From contig CANTFK010000990.1 in NCBI GenBank assembly GCA_947646735.1, forward strand, positions 496,001-560,000: a stretch of 64,000 nt of DNA, given 5' to 3'. This DNA is from Peronospora farinosa (taxonomy: Eukaryota; Oomycota; Peronosporomycetes; Peronosporales; Peronosporaceae). A program made the translations under genes and the position numbers. Below are positions 21,487 to 32,528 of the stretch, piece after piece. The stretch's first letter is position 1; each line of letters begins with the position of its first letter. Under the pieces are notes generated by a model. The model was not told the DNA's origin, ran no database searches, and saw only the letters and a list, made by a program, of their open reading frames with translations.

Positions 21487-21610
21487 AGTCGATAATGGCT
21501 GAATTAGCTCAGCATAATTCTACGTATACTTATGCAAGTAATTCGCCAGATCGAGCCATTGACGTAATTCAGTTTAGTTCCTGGGCGTTGGCTAGGAACA
21601 GATCGATGAG

Positions 21611-21907
21611 ATTCGCGTGAAAAGGTCCTTCATGGTCTCCAGTGGCTCGGGTTCGACAGCACCTTCAAGACCATACTATCTCCACGGTTTCAAGTCCCCA
21701 TCTATTACCTGCGGCGCATGCTTTCTTCGGATTGTCGCTTAGTGTTTCCAGTTCTGGTTGTCAGATACTTTGTTTCGTGGACGCCTAGGGTCCACGCTGC
21801 TCAATTATGTCTAACTGAGCAGTTTAGAAGTTACGCCGTTGGTCGAGAAGAAACTTCCTGCGATTCGCGCTTACATTGAGGTAAGCGCAACTTAAAGAGG
21901 GGTGTGA
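21611..21907 (+). other. Gypsy-A 3' untranslated tail
   Basis: Between the inversion breakpoint and the 3' LTR there is no ORF. The end carries the purine tract AAAGAGGGG (21894-21902), five bases before the LTR. Confidence 0.6.
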
Positions 21908-22220
21908 TGTAATGGGGCAACCTATTACATGAGTAGTTATAGGGCTATCACATAATTACATTATTAGTGATAGGGCAGTATCCGATTAGCGGATACTTCG
22001 AGTCATTTTATTATTGGTTTATTACTGGGGTGCCAGACCCAATAATTAGCCAATGATAAATTGATTTCCATATTGAGTGGTTCCCATGAGCTAGGGAACA
22101 TATTCGCACTTACTGCGAATTAAAACAAAAATTAAACAGAGTTATATCTACGAGTTAATTTAGAGCGCTTCCTCAACTCCCTTTTAGTGTAAGACGGTTT
22201 CGGGTCTTTAGCCCGTTACA
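21908..22220 (+). repeat. 3' LTR of Gypsy-A
   Basis: 313 bp, TGTAA to TTACA, direct repeat of 14462-14775. It is followed by GGTGT, the right copy of the target duplication, and then directly by Gypsy-B gag. Confidence 0.93.
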
Positions 22221-23130
22221 GGTGTTGATGGGATGCCCTTAATCGCCTCGCGGCGATATTGGGAGAGGCATTCGTCGCGTCGCTGGTAAGATCAGCGGCC
22301 CCTGATGCGCAACGTCCTTCGATACATGACTTTATGGCACGCGAGCTTGCCGAATCCTACCGGCGAGTTTCAACTCCCTCGCGACCTTCACATAATGAGG
22401 CCGTGAAAATGGAAACCTTCTTCTACTCAGGAAAAGGTAACGATTGCTTGTCGCTGAATCGGTGGTTCCGAGAATTTGACACCGCCATCGCCTCGAGACT
22501 TCTTGAGGCGCCCCAGGCGAAGGTCAACTTCCTTCTTTCCCGCCTCACCGGGAAGGCCAAGGAGCGGGTCTTTGGTAAGCTCGTTGTGGACGAGCACGCC
22601 TTCCCCACCCTGGATACCATCCAGGGTCATCTTCGACTTTGCTTTCGAGCCACCGCGAGAGGAGAAACTGGTGCGAATAAGATTCCTGTCGATGCGACAG
22701 GGTAAAATGGCGATGCGCGACTACGTACATATGGCTAGGCATCTGGCGTCGTGTATTATTACGCACCTCAAGGACATGTACACGTAGGTGAATGTCTTTG
22801 TGGATGGTATGCGTGAAGGGCAGAACCGCTATCGCTCGAGCGCGCGGAGCTTGTCAAATTGGACGAGACATTTGCTATTTCCCTCCGTGAGGACTTTGGG
22901 GTCACAAAGGCCTATGCCAAACCCTCGGTCTTCACCGTTCCCCAGCCTTCTCGTCCGAAACCTATGGAGATCGACGTGATGGAGTTGTCGGGTGACCGAA
23001 GACGTGTCATTTCCCATAAGGGTGATGCTTGCACCGGGCGTCAAATGGTTTGCTTTCGTTGCCGCGTTGCCGCAAGCCAGGACATCGCGCGGCAGAGGGC
23101 CGTGCGCCAGCGCCAATATCGGTGCAAGTA
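22221..23130 (+). pseudogene. Gypsy-B copy 1 gag, main part
   Basis: Resumes the gag split at 14461. An open block to 22705 has [22 protein letters not shown] frameshift near 22630-22650 follows, and the next frame reads [20 protein letters not shown] and stops at a TAG (about 22785) that copy 2 shares. The zinc knuckle near 23045 is damaged (CFRC is present but the GH-C half is out of register). Confidence 0.85.
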
Positions 23131-24540
23131 GTGGACGCCATAGAGGGTGCTGTACCGGCCGCACGTCCAAACAAAGGTCGGGGACAGTAGGTGCAGGGCG
23201 ACCTACTGGTTGGATCGTAGGTCCGGGTCCCCCGGTGGCAGGCCAACCTTCCAGTCCTCCTGCGCTGCGCGCACAGTTAAATGCCGCCACTACGAGAAGG
23301 GGTTCACGTCTGATTATTGTAAGTTTACATGTCGCCGGTATACGGCGACCTACTGGACTCAGGAGCGACGGATAATTTCTTTCCTGAATATTGTTTATCG
23401 ATGCTGCCATTGGCGCGAAGTGTCGTTGCCGTACACGTTTGATGGTTTTCGCAGTAATGATGATTTCTTGGTAATCGCAACGAATGATGCATTCGATTGC
23501 ATACTGAGCATGACATGGATGGACGTTATTAGCCCAGATCGACTATTTTATACTGAGATAAAAGGATTATTAGCCAGATCGATATTTTAAGAAAGAATGG
23601 CACGTTATTAGCCCCAGATCGACTTGTTAGCCAGATCAGTGAGATGTTAGAATGTTTTTATTAATCAAAACAAAAGTTAGGGCGACGCAAGTTCGACATC
23701 AGTGAAGTGCTTACCCATCTCTTGGTGTCTCCAAGGCCAAACGTCACAGTCGTGGATCGTAGTTCCACGTTCCAGGCGGTGCACAGAGCGAACGATGGAC
23801 CTCTCTGCACTGCTTGTGCTGTTCTTCGAGACACAAGTGACAGTGACTCCTCGCTCCATAGCGAGAAGAACGATGAGGACGACGAGGTCGACCAGGGTTC
23901 CCGCGAGGCATTTATGCGGTGGAACAGGGTTCCCGCGAGTCATTAACGCGGTTGAACAGGAGTTCCAGCTCGTAAATGCATTGGGTGAACCGGGGTTCCT
24001 ATCTGTACCTATTGTGGTTGAGCAGGGACTCCCACACGAGTACATTGTGAACGGGCAAGATTCCCCACGCGAGAGCATAATGTTCAAATTAGAGTTTTAT
24101 CATCACACACTGTGGTCAGACCGAGGCTCCCACATGGGCATATGTGGATAAGCAGGGAATCCTTCCTACACGGGTTTACGGCGGCCTAGCAGGAGCTCCC
24201 GCATCAAGTGTCGACGGTCGATTTTCAGCTACTCCCGTCTAGTGTTTCCGGCATTATGGATGAAGACATCCAGTGCCTAGAGGGTAGGGTGTGTGTGTGA
24301 TAGTTAATCTATAACCTGACTGCGGCTCGCCAGCTTCGAGTAGTGACTCGAAGCACGATGGGACCAACAGCACCGAGAATTTAGCGTTGGAATGTGTCCA
24401 CGCTATCGTGTACGTGGAAGGGAGTCCACAAAGACGCCAATACATTGAAGTTGCGAGTCCTCCTCGTGATGAGTCTTCCATTGCAAGCCTTCCAGGACTT
24501 TCCTGCAAGTATTTCCTACGTTAATACAAGGGAGGCACTG
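23131..24540 (+). pseudogene. Gypsy-B copy 1 protease and linker
   Basis: LNAATTRRGSRLIIVSLHVAG precedes a protease whose active-site region is frameshifted near 23340-23370. Later pieces include LPYTFDGFRSNDDFL and NDAFDCILSMTWM. From 23890 to about 24080 degraded 33-bp repeats correspond to the linker of Gypsy-A. Stops are frequent. Confidence 0.75.
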
Positions 24541-25966
24541 TGGAAAAAGTGTTTCTGATCACCAACGAGGTGATTACTGTGGCGAACGAGGAGCATATGA
24601 CGAGTCCTCGAAGCGCTGAGCCAAAGTAAGCGCGTGAAGAAAGGTTTGCGCCACAGTCATGGGAGGCTCTGCGAGAGTCTGGTAACCCTGTCTACGATAT
24701 TGCTCGTGAGTATGCAGACGTGTTCCCGGACAAGGGTCCGGCTGAACTTCCTGCTGACCGTGGTGTTTGGCACGAGATTGACCTTGTGCCAGGGTCGAAG
24801 TATTATGTGACACGGCAGTGGGCGTTGTCTCGAGATCAAGTCGAAGCTATTGACGCATTTTTCGAAGGTCTGCCGCAAGGTGGGTTATGTACGTGAGAGT
24901 ATCTCACCACATTCGAGTCCAATCTTCTGCGTGAAGAAAGATACGGGAGGCTGGCGGATAGTGCATGCGTTCAATAAGTTGGATGATGCCAATATTTCTG
25001 TGCAAACGCCTATCCCCAGGAAAGACATGGTGCTGAATCCATGTCAGGAAGTGTCATCTTCAGTGAACGATGGCTTTTATCAGATTCTGATGCGACCGAG
25101 CGATATCCCACTCACCGCGTTGAGTAACTCGAGTAGCATGTTATGGGAGTGGCTGGTTATGCCACAAGATTGAAGAACGCTCAGGCCCCTTTTAATCGCA
25201 TGGTGTCTCAAGTGTTGAGACCCCTTCGGAGCTTTGATCCAAGTTATTTTGACGACATCTTTGTCTACAGTCGCGCTGAGGGCAACCTAAACGATGTCCA
25301 AGTTCACCTTCAACACTTGAAACAGGTGTTTCAAGTTATGCAGGACAACAATTTGTATGCGAATCTCAAGAAGTGTATCATTTGTGCACCGGAGATTCCG
25401 GTGTTAGGTTGCTATGTGAGTAAATCGGGAGTTCGAGCTGATCCAGAGAAGGTGTCGTCCATCTGTTCTTGGCCCACACCCAAGGACCCTACGGAGTTGC
25501 GCCAGTGGCTCGGCTTGGCTAATTATTTGCACAAGTATACGAAGGATTATGCTGGTTCTATTTAGCCTTTGTCGTCACTCTTGAACAAAGACGCCACGTG
25601 GTCGTGGCGTCCCGAGCACCAAGCAGCTTTCGAAGCAGTAAAGAAGAGCCTACTCAGCGCCAGTCCTGGTCCTACCAGACGACTCCAGGCCGTTCCACGT
25701 GGTATGCAATGCCAGTGATTTCGCAATTTGATGATGAGGGCCGTGAACGAGTCGTGAGTTATCAGTCGCGACAGATGAAGCCAGCTGAGAAGAACTATCC
25801 TGTTCACGTCAAAGAGTTATTAGCGATGCGCTATGCACTCATCAAGTTTCGCGTGCATCTCCTTGGTGAATGTACATTTGCTTTGTATACTGATCATGCA
25901 TCGCTGCGCACAGCGACGAAGAGCCCCAAGCTGTCATAACGGATGGCACGATGGCTCTCATTCTTC
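24541..25966 (+). pseudogene. Gypsy-B copy 1 RT and RNase H
   Basis: RT pieces include YDIAREYADVFPDKGP, GGWRIVHAFNKLDDA and the intact catalytic YFDDIFVYS near 25248. A nonsense TAA at about 24628 and a 1-base loss after MPQ near 25170 are shared with copy 2. The RNase H part (from about 25560) lost roughly 20 bp between the PRSTWYAMPVIS and QFDDEGRERVVSYQSRQM segments. The block ends where the solo LTR is inserted. Confidence 0.85.
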
Positions 25967-26895
25967 TGTGGTGGAGTGGATTCTCAAACGACGTGAGAAA
26001 ACCACAAACACACACAGCGCCGGACTGCCGACTTACGGAAGAGGTACCCCAATACCGTGTCGCGTCAACCTTGGGTCTCACCTTGTGTACCCGTCGGCTT
26101 GGCTGGTCTTGATCCTCGTTAGACGCAGAAGACTTATAGACTTGATCCTTGTATGGAGGGACTTGGAGGCCCACGAGTGGATATACTTCACTCGGGCCCA
26201 AAGTTTGTTGGGCTCAATCGACTGTGTCGAGAGCAATGCACCTGGTACTACGTACCCCTTTCGGTGTCTAATTGTTTCTTGGTCCTTAGACCCCTTTCTC
26301 TTGTTCCCCGTAGGGAAAACGCTTACTGTAGCGGTGTTGGGTGTTCTGACACTTACTTGACACCTCAGGCCAACTATCCTGAGGTTCAACTTGCGTAGCT
26401 TGAGCCGTCTAACACCTGCTGACGTCGGGGGGCCAAAGGATTTTCCCGCCCGGAAGAGGTGGATCGACGTAGAAGCTAAGAGGAGGCGCTTGGAGCTGCC
26501 ATGTGTAAAGCAAATTCGAGTGTGTTTATTTATCTTATACTTTGTATGCTTTTCTTGCCTAACCCTAACCCTTTGATCTGGATAGTGCCACGTGTCGACT
26601 CTTGGAGGAAGAACTGGCTCCATGGTATCTGTACTTTCTGTAATCTTCGATATTCCATGTACCGTTTCTGCACCCTCGGGCATTGGGCCTTAGTACCCTA
26701 GGCCCCGGAATCCTGGGGCCTATGCTGGCTCCGCCCGTCTGGGTCCTTATATTCTTAATAATGCTGGGGCCTGGTGTGAGGTTGAAGATCTGCGAGGCCG
26801 TGTCGTGGTCACTCCCCCGAGGGAGTGACCAGAAATTCTTTTGCCCTCTGTTCCCATTCCCTTTAAGCTCTGATTTCCCCTGGCACTTCACCACA
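25967..26895. mobile_element. Solo LTR inserted in Gypsy-B copy 1 RNase H
   Basis: A 929-bp insertion absent from copy 2 (compare 61920-61935). Its ends are TGTGGTGGAGTG and CACTTCACCACA, imperfect inverted repeats with TG and CA termini. It is flanked by a 4-bp duplication CTTC (25963-25966 and 26896-26899). It has no transposase or polyprotein ORF, so it is best read as a solo LTR left by recombination between two LTRs. A small non-autonomous element is possible. Confidence 0.82.
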
Positions 26896-26899
26896 CTTC

Positions 26900-27625
26900 T
26901 CTGAGTACAGCTTCGTCGTACATTACAAGCCCGGCAAGACCAATATTCCCGCCGACGCTCTGTCACGACGCCCCGACTACGATCCTCGGAACGCTTTTGA
27001 GTCGTCAGGCGACTGATGACGACGATGATGATGATCGATGTGCGATGTGTGTATCGCTGAACTTAAATCGGGTCACACCCGAGCTGTGTCTATTCGATAA
27101 TATTGTTGCAGCAGAAAAGAACGATCTAGATTATGCGGACATTATCAATTATCTGCGTGCTCCCAGCGACGTTGCACTGAGAGCTTTATCACAAACGAAG
27201 CACGACCACATTAATTTATACAGTTTAGTCGGCGATTTGCTTCTGTATAGCATCGATCAATACGATGCTCCTCGCACGGTGATCGTCTACGACATGGATT
27301 TGCGTGCAAGAATTATCTACGAGTACCCCGATGCCCCTGCTGGCGGCCATTTAGGCCGCGAAAAGACTTTCGCGAATGTGTCTCGAGACTTCTTGTGGCC
27401 CCACATGTATAAGTGGGTACGCAACTGGATTTGGATGTGCGAAATCTGCCAGCATGTGAAGCCATCTCCATCGTCGCAGGCTCCCTTGCGATCGTTGCCG
27501 ATTGCAGCCGAGGCCTGGCGATCAGTTTTGATGGACTTAATCTTCGAGCTTGCGCCCTATAGTCAAGCTCGTACGGCTATCCTAGTTTTTGTTGACAAAT
27601 TCAGCAGGATGACACATCTACTGCC
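26900..27625 (+). pseudogene. Gypsy-B copy 1 RNase H end and integrase N-terminal half
   Basis: Coding resumes after the solo LTR with SEYSFVVHYKPGKTNIPADA. The integrase finger follows, with HLGREKTFANVSRDFLWP and CEICQHVKPSPS, and then the core start (MDLIFELAPYSQARTAILVF). The frame 26997-27725 runs on into the tandem array, so its last 33 codons or so are array sequence. Confidence 0.85.
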
Positions 27626-28493
27626 GGTCCACCGCACCCGTCGGTGCGTGACAGCGCACGGCAAGACTGAGCACGCTAAGCTGCTGCTTTCAGGGATTTT
27701 TGCTGCCCTCTACCCTTACTGCTAAATCAATCCTTCAATTAGGTGGACAAACAGCCCTGTTCGGTTTAGGCCTGACTCAGAGTTGCCCACCGATCGTCTC
27801 GTAGCAACGTTACTTGGTCACCAATGACCTGCTCACAAAGTAGTGGAGTCGCTGCAATCAAGCTTGGAGGAGACCATTCGTCGCCTTCATTATTTGGATG
27901 CGTGAAGTATAATAGGAGCTTCGCATGGGCATCGTGCCGTCAATACGCTGTCCAACCGTTAATATTGGCACGCAAATGGGATGTCCTTGTATCAGTGATA
28001 GGTTTGGGTGAGGCGACGCTAGTCATAGCTTGTTCAGTCACACTTTCGCACCGAGTAATGGTCTGAAAATGACAAACAAAGCGTCTGCTTTGCACGCACT
28101 TCCATGGAAAATGTACTATCAGATCGTTAAATGGGTGGGTATCGTAGGAATAGACAGCTCGTCGGCGAAAGAATGAGCAAGCAGCTTACGAGCGATTCTG
28201 GCGATGGTTTCTAGATTTCAAAAGCTTTGTGATGCGGTCGTGAGCGGCGTTGTGCGCTAGCAATGGTTGGTGTGACTAATTGCCTCTATAACTTAATATG
28301 ATTGACTCAAGTTTACAGTGGTCTACAGAGCGAATAAGAGGCTCACGACGCAATGAGTAGGACCAGTATGGAAGTGCAACATGTGCTTAAGTGGTGAGCG
28401 AGCAGGAATACGTGGTGTAGTTTTGTGGGCGTGTATGGTTATTGGGTATGTGTATTGTTGTTGTTTGTGGGTAGGTGTTGCGGTTAGGTTAGC

Positions 28494-28565
28494 GGCCTAG
28501 TGGTCTAGTGGTATGATTCTCGCTTTGGGTGTGAGAAATCCCGGTTTCGATCACCGGCTGGGCCC
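28494..28565 (+). tRNA. tRNA-Pro(UGG), array copy 1
   Basis: A 72-nt cloverleaf: acceptor GGCCTAG/CTGGGCC, anticodon stem CTCGC/GTGAG, loop TTTGGGT (anticodon TGG), T stem CCGGT/ACCGG, T loop TTCGATC, discriminator C, no encoded CCA. The A box TGGTCTAGTGG is standard. Position pair 53-61 is T-A, not G-C. A T4 terminator is at 28578-28581. Positions 45-46 are AA. Confidence 0.88.
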
Positions 28566-29483
28566 GTGCTATGCACCTTTTGCACACAACCCCACACATC
28601 TCACCACCAACGCAGGTCCACCGCACCCGTCGGTGCGTGACAGCGCACGGCAAGAACTGCGCATGCTCAGCTGCTGCTTTCAGGGATTTTTGCTGCCCTC
28701 TACCCTTACTGCTAACTTTATCCTTCAATTAGGTGGACAAACAGCCCTGTTCGGTTTAGGCCTGACTCAGAGTTGCCCACCGATCGTCTCGTAGCAACGT
28801 TACTTGGTCACCAATGACCTGCTCACAAAGTAGTGGAGTCGCTGCAATCAAGCTTGGAGGAGACCATTCGTCGCCTTCATGATTTGGATGCGTGAAGTAT
28901 AATAGGAGCTTCACATGGGCATCGTGCCGTCAATACGCTGTCCAACCGTTAATATTGGCACGCAAATGGGATGTCCTTGTATCAGTGATAGGTTTGGGTG
29001 AGGCGACGCTAGTCATAGCTCGTTCAGTCACACTTTCGCACCGAGTAATGGTCTGAAAATGGCAAACAAAGCGTCTGCTTTGCACGCACTTCCATGGAAA
29101 ATGTACTATCAGATCGTTAAATGGGTGGGTATCGTAGGAATAGACAGCTCGTCGGCGAAAGAATGAGCAAGCAGCTTACGAGCGATTCTGGCGATGGTTT
29201 CTAGATGCCAAAAGCTTTGTGATGCGGTCGTGAGCGGCGTTGTGCGCTAGCAATGGTTGGTGTGACTAATTGCCTCTATAACTTAATATGATTGACTCAA
29301 GTTTACAGTGGTCTACAGAGCGAATAAGAGGCTCACGACGCAATGAGTAGGACCAGTATGGAAGTGCAACATGTGCTTAAGTGGTGAGCGAGCAGGAATA
29401 CGTGGTGTAGTTTTGTGGGCGTGTATGGTTATTGGGTATGTGTATTGTTGTTGTTTGTGGGTAGGTGTTGCGGTTAGATTAGC

Positions 29484-29555
29484 GGCCTAGTGGTCTAGTG
29501 GTATGATTCTCGCTTTGGGTGTGAGAAATCCCGGTTTCGATCACCGGCTGGGCCC
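29484..29555 (+). tRNA. tRNA-Pro(UGG), array copy 2
   Basis: Same cloverleaf as copy 1; positions 45-46 are AA. Confidence 0.88.
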
Positions 29556-30475
29556 GTGCTATGCACCTTTTGCACACAACCTCACACATCTCACCACCAA
29601 CGCAGGTCCACCGCACCCGTCGGTGCGTGACAGCGCACGGCAAGAACTGCGCATGCTCAGCTGCTGCTTTCAGGGATTTTTTGCTGCCCTCTACCCTTAC
29701 TGCTAACTTTATCCTACAATTAGATGGACAAACAGCCCTGTTCGGTTTAGGCCTGACTCAGAGTTGCCCACCGATCGTCTCGTAGCAACGTTACTTGGTC
29801 ACCAATGACCTGCTCACAAAGTAGTGGAGTCGCTGCAATCAAGCTTGGAGGAGACCATTCGTCGCCTTCATGATTTGGATGCGTGAAGTATAATAGGAGC
29901 TTCACAAGGGCATCGTGTCCGTCAATACGCTGTCCAACCGTTAATATTGGCACGCAAATGGGATGTCCTTGTATCAGTGATAGGTTTGGGTGAGGCGACG
30001 CTAGTCATAGCTCGTTCAGTCACACTTTCGCACCGAGTAATGGTCTGAAAATGGCAAACAAAGCGTCTGCTTTGCACGCACTTCCATGGAAAATGTACTA
30101 TCAGATCGTTAAATGGGTGGGTATCGTAGGAATAGACAGCTCGTCGGCGAAAGAATGAGCAAGCAGATTACGAGCGATTCTGGCGATGGTTTCTAGATTC
30201 CAAAAGCTTTGTGATGCGGTCGTGAGCGGCGTTGTGCGCTAGCAATGGTTGGTGTGACTAATTGCCTCTATAACTTAATATGATTGACTCAAGTTTACAG
30301 TGGTCTACAGAGCGAATAAGAGGCTCACGACGCAATGAGTAGGACCAGTATGGAAGTGCAACATGTGCTTAAGTGGTGAGCGAGCAGGAATACGTGGTGT
30401 AGTTTTGTGGGCGTGTATGGTTATTGGGTATGTGTATTGTTGTTGTTTGTGGGTAGGTGTTGCGGTTAGGTTAGC

Positions 30476-30547
30476 GGCCTAGTGGTCTAGTGGTATGATT
30501 CTCGCTTTGGGTGTGAGAAATCCCGGTTTCGATCACCGGCTGGGCCC
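30476..30547 (+). tRNA. tRNA-Pro(UGG), array copy 3
   Basis: Positions 45-46 are AA. The 3' trailer reads GTGCTTTGCACC instead of GTGCTATGCACC. Confidence 0.88.
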
Positions 30548-31466
30548 GTGCTTTGCACCTTTTGCACACAACCTCACACATCTCACCACCTACGCAGGTC
30601 CACCGCACCCGTCGGTGCGTGACAGCGCACGGCAAGAACTGCGCATGCTCAGCTGCTGCTTTCAGGGATTTTTGCTGCCCTCTACCCTTACTGCTAACTT
30701 TATCCTACAATTAGATGGACAAACAGCCCTGTTCGGTTTAGGCCTGACTCAGAGTTGCCCACCGATCGTCTCGTAGCAACGTTACTTGGTCACCAATGAC
30801 CTGCTCACAAAGTAGTGGAGTCGCTGCAATCAAGCTTGGAGGAGACCATTCGTCGCCTTCATGATTTGGATGCGTGAAGTATAATAGGAGCTTCACATGG
30901 GCATCGTGTCCGTCAATACGCTGTCCAACCGTTAATATTGGCACGCAAATGGTATGTCCTTGTATCAGTGATAGGTTTGGGTGAGGCGACGCTAGTCATA
31001 GCTCGTTCAGTCACACTTTCGCACCGAGTAATGGTCTGAAAATGACAAACAAAGCGTCTGCTTTGCACGCACTTCCATGGAAAATGTACTATCAGATCGT
31101 TAAATGGGTGGGTATCGTAGGAATAGACAGCTCGTCGGCGAAAGAATGAGCAAGCAGCTTACGAGCGATTCTGGCGATGGTTTCTAGATTCCAAAAGCTT
31201 TGTGATGCGGTCGTGAGCGGCGTTGTGCGCTAGCAATGGTTGGTGTGACTAATTGCCTCTATAACTTAATATGATTGACTCAAGTTTACAGTGGTCTACA
31301 GAGCGAATAAGAGGCTCACGACGCAATGAGTAGGACCAGTATGGAAGTGCAACATGTGCTTAAGTGGTGAGCGAGCAGGAATACGTGGTGTAGTTTTGTG
31401 GGCGTGTATGGTTATTGGGTATGTGTATTGTTGTTGTTTGTGGGTAGGTGTTGCGGTTAGATTAGC

Positions 31467-31538
31467 GGCCTAGTGGTCTAGTGGTATGATTCTCGCTTTG
31501 GGTGTGAGAAATCCCGGTTTCGATCACCGGCTGGGCCC
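31467..31538 (+). tRNA. tRNA-Pro(UGG), array copy 4
   Basis: Positions 45-46 are AA; T loop TTCGATC. Confidence 0.88.
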
Positions 31539-32456
31539 GTGCTATGCACCTTTTGCACACAACCTCACACATCTCACCACCAACGCAGGTCCACCGCACC
31601 CGTCGGTGCGTGACAGCGCACGGCAAGAACTGCGCATGCTCAGCTGCTGCTTTCAGGGATTTTTGCTGCCCTCTACCCTTACTGCTAACTTTATCCTACA
31701 ATTAGGTGGACAAACAGCCCTGTTCGGTTTAGGCCTGACTCAGAGTTGCCCACCGATCGTCTCGTAGCAACGTTACTTGGTCACCAATGACCTGCTCACA
31801 AAGTAGTGGAGTCGCTGCAATCAAGCTTGGAGGAGACCATTCGTCGCCTTCATGATTTGGATGCGTGAAGTATAATAGGAGCTTCGCATGGGCATCGTGC
31901 CGTCAATACGCTGTCCAACCGTTAATATTGGCACGCAAATGGGATGTCCTTGTATCAGTGATAGGTTTGGGTGAGGCGACGCTAGTCATAGCTCGTTCAG
32001 TCACACTTTCGCACCGAGTAATGGTCTGAAAATGGCAAACAAAGCGTCTGCTTTGCACGCACTTCCATGGAAAATGTACTATCAGATCGTTAAATGGGTG
32101 GGTATCGTAGGAATAGACAGCTCGTCGGCGAAAGAATGAGCAAGCAGCTTACGAGCGATTCTGGCGATGGTTTCTAGATTTCAAAAGCTTTGTGATGCGG
32201 TCGTGAGCGGCGTTGTGCGCTAGCAATGGTTGGTGTGACTAATTGCCTCTATAACTTAATATGATTGACTCAAGTTTACAGTGGTCTACAGAGCGAATAA
32301 GAGGCTCACGACGCAATGAGTAGGACCAGTATGGAAGTGCAACATGTGCTTAAGTGGTGAGCGAGCAGGAATACGTGGTGTAGTTTTGTGGGCGTGTATG
32401 GTTATTGGGTATGTGTATTGTTGTTGTTTGTGGGTAGGTGTTGCGGTTAGATTAGC

Positions 32457-32528
32457 GGCCTAGTGGTCTAGTGGTATGATTCTCGCTTTGGGTGTGAGAA
32501 ATCCCGGTTTCGATCACCGGCTGGGCCC
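32457..32528 (+). tRNA. tRNA-Pro(UGG), array copy 5
   Basis: Positions 45-46 are AA; T loop TTCGATC. Confidence 0.88.

Larger units (their letters stand above)
18204..21610 (-). mobile_element. Inverted internal segment of Gypsy-A
   Basis: Before 18204 the plus strand ends at codons for ADPEKI. The minus strand from 21610 downwards begins with SSICS, PTPRN and TELRQWLDLANYLHKYT, the exact continuation found in Gypsy-B (about 25440-25545). Both ends therefore fit one clean 3.4-kb inversion, with the dinucleotide AT as microhomology. LTRs and outer parts keep the original orientation. Confidence 0.85.
14462..22220 (+). mobile_element. Gypsy-A retrotransposon with internal inversion
   Basis: The element has two direct LTRs (14462-14775 and 21908-22220), both TGTAA to TTACA, and is inserted in Gypsy-B gag. 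The flanking 5-mers GATGT (14457-14461) and GGTGT (22221-22225) are a target duplication with one later change. The uninterrupted site in copy 2 reads CACTGGTGTTGAG. The left part (gag, protease, RT) reads on the plus strand. The segment 18204-21610 (RNase H, integrase, chromodomain) reads on the minus strand. A polypurine tract AAAGAGGGG lies at 21894-21902. The LTRs differ by about eleven substitutions and one indel by eye, so this insertion is older than the copia one. Confidence 0.92.
14008..27625 (+). mobile_element. Gypsy-B copy 1, interrupted and 3'-truncated
   Basis: A chromoviral-type Gypsy retrotransposon: 5' LTR 14008-14346, gag start 14373-14461, interruption by Gypsy-A (14462-22220), rest of gag 22221-23130, then protease, RT, RNase H and the first half of integrase. 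A solo LTR is inserted at 25967-26895. The element ends inside integrase where the tRNA array begins, so the 3' half of integrase, the chromodomain and the 3' LTR are missing. It is dead through stops and frameshifts, many shared with Gypsy-B copy 2 at 57701. Confidence 0.88.

Noticed and set aside
26556..26574. CCTAACCCTAACCC run as a telomere trace.
   Set aside because: Only about two and a half repeats, inside a solo LTR with clear target duplication, and not the TTTAGGG type expected for oomycetes.
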